A stretch of 17,365 nt of DNA from assembly GCA_009992615.1 (NCBI GenBank), contig JAACVA010000012.1, forward strand, positions 1 to 17,365, given 5' to 3'. This DNA is from Rhodobacterales bacterium (lineage in GTDB: Bacteria > Pseudomonadota > Alphaproteobacteria > Rhodobacterales > Rhodobacteraceae). Of the stretch, positions 14,130-17,365 are shown piece by piece (the first letter of the stretch is position 1; every line of letters starts with the position of its first letter). A model generated the notes under the pieces. The model was not told the origin of the DNA and ran no database searches. It saw only the letters and a list, made by a program, of their open reading frames with translations. The translations under genes and the position numbers were made by a program.

Positions 14130-15425
14130 ATGTTCAAGACCGCGACGACAACCATCGCAATCCTGCTGACCGGCTCAACCGCCATGGCGCAGACCGAGAT
14201 CAGCTGGTGGCACGGCATGGGCGGCCGCAACGGCGAGGTGATCAACGAGATCTCGCAGAAATTCAACGAAGCACAGAGCGAATGCCGCCTGACCCCGGTG
14301 TCGCGCGGCACCTATGAGGAAGCGTTGTCGTCCGGCATCGCCGCATTCCGTTCGGGCGAACAGCCGAACATCCTGCAAGTGTTCGACGCCGGCGCCGCGA
14401 CGATAATCGCCGCCAAGGGCGCGACCATTGCCGCTGAAGACCTGATCACCGCTGCGGGTGAAACATTCGACCGCGACGCTTTCATTGCCGGTGTGCGCAA
14501 CTTCTATGCCGACAGCGAAGGCAAGTTCATCGGGATGCCGTTCAACTCGTCGGCGCCGATCCTGTATTACAACACCGAAGCCTTTGAAAAGGCGGGCGTC
14601 ACAGCGCCGAAAACCTGGGAAGACTTCGAAAAGATCGCGCCCGCGCTGAAAGAAGCCGGTTACCTGCCGCTGACCGCGTCGCAACTGACCTGGATGATGG
14701 TCGAAAACTTCAAATCCCGGAACAACCAGCAGTTCGCAACCAACAACAACGGCTATGATGCCGTTGGCGGCACCGAGCTGATCGTCAATGACGAAAACCA
14801 GGTGATGATGTTCGAAAAGCTGAAGGAATGGGCCGACAATGGTCTGTTCGGGTTCTACGGCGCGGGCTGGGCCGACAACCTGAAGCCGTTCGAGCAGGGC
14901 GAATCCGCGATGTGGATCGGCTCCTCCGGGTCGTTCGGTGGCCTTCAGCAATCCGCCGATTTCGATTTTTCGGCCGTCTATATGCCCTATTGGGATGCGA
15001 TCAAAGGCGCGGGCACGCAAAGCTTTATCGGCGGCGCCGCCCTGTTCGCGATGTCCGGCAAGCCGGAAGAGGAAAACACCTGCACCGCGCGGTTCTTCAC
15101 CTTCCTTACCTCACCCGAAACCCAGGTGTTCTATCACAAGGCGACCGGCTATGTGCCGATCACCGAGGCCGCCTATGAACTGGCCAAAAGCCAGGGCTAT
15201 TACGAAGAAAAGCCGGTGGCCGAGGTTGGTATTCAACAGCTGATGTTGCAGGGCGGCGATTGGTCGAAAGGCTATCGGATGGGGTTCTATCCGCAGATCC
15301 GCACAGTGATGGAGCGTGAATTCAACCGCATCTTTTCAGGTGAGGTCAGCGTGAAAGACGCGTTCCAGATCATCGAGGATGAAGGCAACCAGCTGTTGGC
15401 GCGGTTTGCCAAGACGGCTGGCTGA
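14130..15425 (+). CDS. ugpB: sn-Glycerol-3-phosphate ABC transporter, binding protein
   Basis: A 431-residue periplasmic binding protein that delivers sn-glycerol-3-phosphate (and probably glycerophosphodiesters) to UgpAE. The signal peptide MFKTATTTIAILLTGSTAMA is cleaved before Gln21. Blocks shared with E. coli UgpB are ISWWHGMGGRNGE (24-36), SSGIAAFRSGEQPNILQV (67-84), GMPFNSSAPILYYN (135-148), FATNNNGYD, ESAMWIGSSGSFG (258-270), SFIGGAALF, KATGYVPIT (337-345) and PQIRTVMERE (388-397). The ATG at 14130 is preceded by GAAGGG at nine bases; an upstream in-frame ATG at 14109 would add seven residues before the signal and lacks such a site. It is first in the operon; a strong hairpin follows its stop, which may raise its level over the permeases. 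Confidence 0.93.
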   Translation: MFKTATTTIAILLTGSTAMAQTEISWWHGMGGRNGEVINEISQKFNEAQSECRLTPVSRGTYEEALSSGIAAFRSGEQPNILQVFDAGAATIIAAKGATIAAEDLITAAGETFDRDAFIAGVRNFYADSEGKFIGMPFNSSAPILYYNTEAFEKAGVTAPKTWEDFEKIAPALKEAGYLPLTASQLTWMMVENFKSRNNQQFATNNNGYDAVGGTELIVNDENQVMMFEKLKEWADNGLFGFYGAGWADNLKPFEQGESAMWIGSSGSFGGLQQSADFDFSAVYMPYWDAIKGAGTQSFIGGAALFAMSGKPEEENTCTARFFTFLTSPETQVFYHKATGYVPITEAAYELAKSQGYYEEKPVAEVGIQQLMLQGGDWSKGYRMGFYPQIRTVMEREFNRIFSGEVSVKDAFQIIEDEGNQLLARFAKTAG

Positions 15426-15444
15426 CGCCTCTGCTGCCTGAACG

Positions 15445-15476
15445 GCGGGGGTCCGGGCACAGGTCCGGGCCCCCGC
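15445..15476 (+). other. Strong intercistronic hairpin ugpB-ugpA
   Basis: A 14-pair stem with a tetraloop ACAG: left arm 15445-15458 (GCGGGGGTCCGGGC) pairs with right arm 15463-15476 (GTCCGGGCCCCCGC), with only two G-U pairs. It begins 19 bases after the ugpB stop. The sequence after it (TTGCCATT) is not a T-tract. Position after a binding-protein gene suggests a 3'-stabilising or partial-termination structure that makes ugpB mRNA more abundant than ugpAE mRNA. Confidence 0.75.
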
Positions 15477-15497
15477 TTGCCATTGGGATTGCACGCG

Positions 15498-15514
15498 CCG
15501 GGGTGCCGCCCCGG
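15498..15514 (+). other. Second hairpin ugpB-ugpA gap
   Basis: Perfect 6-base arms CCGGGG (15498-15503) and CCCCGG (15509-15514) around a 5-base loop, extendable by two pairs. It lies 36 bases before the ugpA start and may limit ribosome access or simply add to the structured gap. Confidence 0.5.
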
Positions 15515-15550
15515 TGGCCGCCCTCCCCTCACCACAGATCGGGTTGCCAA

Positions 15551-16522
15551 GTGACCGACACAACCATCCGCCCCGTCGCCGCCGACCGTGCGCTGCTTTC
15601 CCGGCTGCGCGCCTGGTACAGCGCCGAAACCCCGAACCCCGCCAAGCGGGTACAGTTCAACCGCCCGTTCACGCCGTGGCTGTTCCTGCTGCCGCAGCTT
15701 GCCGTCGTGGTGATCTTTTTCTACTGGCCGTCGGTCCAGGCTGTCACCTCGTCATTCTACATCGAAGATCCGTTCGGTTTTGGCGCGACCTTCGTCGGCA
15801 TGGAAAATTATACCGACGCGGTGAGTTCCAGCCAGTATGCCGGCACCGCCTTTTTCACCGCCTTTTTCTGCGTCGTGGTAACCGCGCTGTCGCTGGGCAT
15901 CGGGCTGCTGCTGGCGGTCAAGGCAGACAAGGTGATCCGCGGCGCGGCCACTTACAAGACATTGCTGATTTCCGTCTATGCCATTGCGCCGCCGGTGGCC
16001 GGCCTGATCGGGATGATGTTCTTTGACATGCACATCGGCCCGCTGACCGATATCGCGGCGTTCTTCGGTCATGACCTGCGGGTCGGGATCGACTACTGGG
16101 ATACCGTATTTGCGGTAACGATCATTTCGGTGTGGAAGCAGATCCCGTACAACTTCATCTTCTTCCTCTCCGGTCTGCAATCCGTGCCGGTGTCGGTGCG
16201 CGAGGCGGCACTGATTGACGCAAAATCGGGTTGGCGTCGGTTCATGGATGTGACGCTGCCGCTGCTGGCGCCCACCGCGTTCTTCCTGTTGGTGATCAAC
16301 ATCACCTATGCCATGTTCGACACCTTCCCGATCTTCGACGTGGTGGTGAAGGACAAGCCGGCGAACAACCCGATCACGCTGGTGTACAAGGTGTATCTGG
16401 ATGGGTTCAAGGGCAACGACATCGGCGGATCATCAGCGCAATCGGTTATCCTGATGGTGGTGGTGGCGGCGTTGACCGTGCTGCAATTCCGCTTTCTCGA
16501 ACGCCGCGTCCATTACGGGTGA
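15551..16522 (+). CDS. ugpA: sn-Glycerol-3-phosphate ABC transporter, permease UgpA
   Basis: A 323-residue inner-membrane permease with six predicted membrane segments, the first at about 43-60 (LFLLPQLAVVVIFFYWPS). It matches E. coli UgpA in DPFGFGATFVG (73-83), SVWKQIPYNFIFF (193-205), the cytoplasmic EAA loop REAALIDAKSGWRRF (217-231), INITYAMFDTFPIFD and SSAQSVILM. The EAA loop has Ala where most families have Gly (EAAxxDG). Start is taken as GTG at 15551, since it is the last in-frame start before the conserved region; it lacks a good Shine-Dalgarno sequence. This gives an N-terminal cytoplasmic tail about 28 residues longer than in E. coli. It pairs with UgpE to form the channel energised by UgpC, whose gene is outside the window. 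Confidence 0.92.
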   Translation: MTDTTIRPVAADRALLSRLRAWYSAETPNPAKRVQFNRPFTPWLFLLPQLAVVVIFFYWPSVQAVTSSFYIEDPFGFGATFVGMENYTDAVSSSQYAGTAFFTAFFCVVVTALSLGIGLLLAVKADKVIRGAATYKTLLISVYAIAPPVAGLIGMMFFDMHIGPLTDIAAFFGHDLRVGIDYWDTVFAVTIISVWKQIPYNFIFFLSGLQSVPVSVREAALIDAKSGWRRFMDVTLPLLAPTAFFLLVINITYAMFDTFPIFDVVVKDKPANNPITLVYKVYLDGFKGNDIGGSSAQSVILMVVVAALTVLQFRFLERRVHYG

Positions 16523-16526
16523 CAAG

Positions 16527-17365
16527 ATGCAACGCATAAAACCATTCGACCATCTGATCCTGATCCTTGGTGCGCTGTTCCTGATTGCGCCGGTGGTGAT
16601 GGCAATCATGTCTTCCACGCAGAACGCGATCGATATCCACACCAACGGGTTGTACATCACCCCCGGTTCAAACGCTGTGGCGACCTATGGCAAGGTACTG
16701 ACCCACAAGGGGGGGTTCACCGGTGATGTCACCGGGCTGCGCATGTTGATGAATTCCATGATCATGGGCATCGGCTTTGCGGTGGGAAAGATCGTTCTTT
16801 CGATGATGGCCGCCTATGCGCTGGTGTATTTCCGGTTCCGCTTTGCGACACTGCTGTTCTGGATGATCTTCACCACACTCCTGCTGCCGCTTGAGGTGCG
16901 GATCATGCCGTCTTATCAGGTGATGTCGACACTGGGCCTGTTGAACAGTTACACCGGCCTTATCGTGCCTTTGCTGGCCTCGGCCACGGGCACTTTCTTT
17001 TTCCGGCAATTCTTCCGGTCGGTCCCCGATGAAATGCTTGAGGCGGCGCGCATCGACGGGGCCGGGCCGTTCAAGTTTTTCATCGACATTCTGGTGCCGC
17101 TGTCGCGCACGATGATGGCGGCGATCTTTATCATCATGTTCATCTATGGCTGGAATCAATATCTGTGGCCGCTGCTGATGACGACCGATGAAAGTTTCTA
17201 CACCCTGATGCGGGGCATCAAGTCGATCCTTCAGGTGTGGATCGGCAGCCAGATCCCCGACTATAACGAAGCCTTTGCCCTTGCGGTGCTGGCGATGGTG
17301 CCCCCCGTTGCGGTGGTGGTGATCTTCCAGCGCATGTTCATCAAGGGCCTGACGGAAAGCGACAA
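16527..17365 (+). CDS. ugpE: sn-Glycerol-3-phosphate ABC transporter, permease UgpE (3' end cut by window)
   Basis: The frame from ATG 16527 is open to the window end, with 279 full codons and two bases of the next. The last residues read FIKGLTESD, and the E. coli protein ends GLVDSEK, so only about one codon and the stop are missing. Six membrane segments are expected. Shared blocks with E. coli UgpE are FWMIFTTLLLPLEVRIMPSY (111-130), TFFFRQFFRSVPDE, the EAA loop EAARIDGAGPFKFF (172-185) with the canonical Gly, and FIYGWNQYLWPLLMTTD (205-221). The gene starts four bases after the ugpA stop (TGA-CAAG-ATG), so translation is likely coupled. No strong Shine-Dalgarno sequence is visible. The next gene should be ugpC or a phosphodiesterase; neither can be seen. 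Confidence 0.93.
   Translation, partial: MQRIKPFDHLILILGALFLIAPVVMAIMSSTQNAIDIHTNGLYITPGSNAVATYGKVLTHKGGFTGDVTGLRMLMNSMIMGIGFAVGKIVLSMMAAYALVYFRFRFATLLFWMIFTTLLLPLEVRIMPSYQVMSTLGLLNSYTGLIVPLLASATGTFFFRQFFRSVPDEMLEAARIDGAGPFKFFIDILVPLSRTMMAAIFIIMFIYGWNQYLWPLLMTTDESFYTLMRGIKSILQVWIGSQIPDYNEAFALAVLAMVPPVAVVVIFQRMFIKGLTESD

Noticed and set aside
1..17365. CRISPR array, tRNA or rRNA genes, phage genes, toxin-antitoxin pairs
   Set aside because: No regularly spaced repeats, cloverleaf-like sequences, rRNA segments or phage/toxin families were recognised in the window.

Overview
The window reads as chromosome of an alphaproteobacterium of the Rhodobacterales (Roseobacter/Rhodobacteraceae type). The evidence is high G+C, the gene order rpoZ-rsh-DUF2062-pdxJ-acpS-lepB-rnc-era-DUF1491-recO, the alphaproteobacteria-typical DUF1491, DUF3429 and YqaA-type proteins, and frequent GTG/TTG starts. 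Species cannot be named from sequence reading alone.

Layout. (1) 5-385, plus strand: a small META-domain (HslJ-like) lipoprotein converging on the next block. (2) 406-9006, minus strand: eleven genes. In order of transcription they are folK, rpoZ, rsh, DUF2062, pdxJ, acpS, then after a 137-bp gap lepB, rnc, era, DUF1491 and recO. The last five are joined by four consecutive 4-nt stop/start overlaps (TTGA, ATGA, TTGA, ATGA), so rnc and DUF1491 start with TTG. A good sigma70-like promoter lies in front of rpoZ. (3) 9102-12207, plus strand, divergent from folK: a NYN-domain PIN-like nuclease, a YqaA-family membrane protein, ispH, a DUF3429 membrane protein and rnhA. (4) 12208-13062: a decayed insertion-sequence zone holding N-terminal fragments of an IS630-like and an IS5-like transposase. 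Between these and the next gene lie tandem repeats, a TTGACA promoter candidate and a long hairpin. (5) 13063-13884: an orphan periplasmic dihaem cytochrome c. (6) 14130-17365: the sn-glycerol-3-phosphate ABC importer ugpB-ugpA-ugpE, with ugpE running off the window about two codons before its expected end. A Pho-box-like array precedes ugpB, and two GC-rich hairpins separate ugpB from ugpA.

How the genes work together. The minus-strand block is core growth machinery: stringent response (Rsh plus omega, which keeps the ppGpp-binding MAR motif), cofactor supply (FolK, PdxJ, AcpS), protein export (LepB), rRNA processing and ribosome assembly (RNase III, Era) and recombination repair (RecO). The divergent plus block adds isoprenoid synthesis (IspH), RNA/DNA-hybrid removal (RNase HI) and a likely RNase (NYN). 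The right third is accessory. IS debris marks the edge where gene content becomes variable, followed by the cytochrome and the phosphate-ester importer.

I do not see a convincing new multi-gene system. The points most worth a second look are the leader of the orphan cytochrome (tandem repeats and a hairpin with Tn5/IS50-end-like arms), the Pho-box candidate and intercistronic hairpins of ugp, the TTGA/ATGA-coupled operon containing DUF1491, and the conserved but unassigned NYN nuclease.
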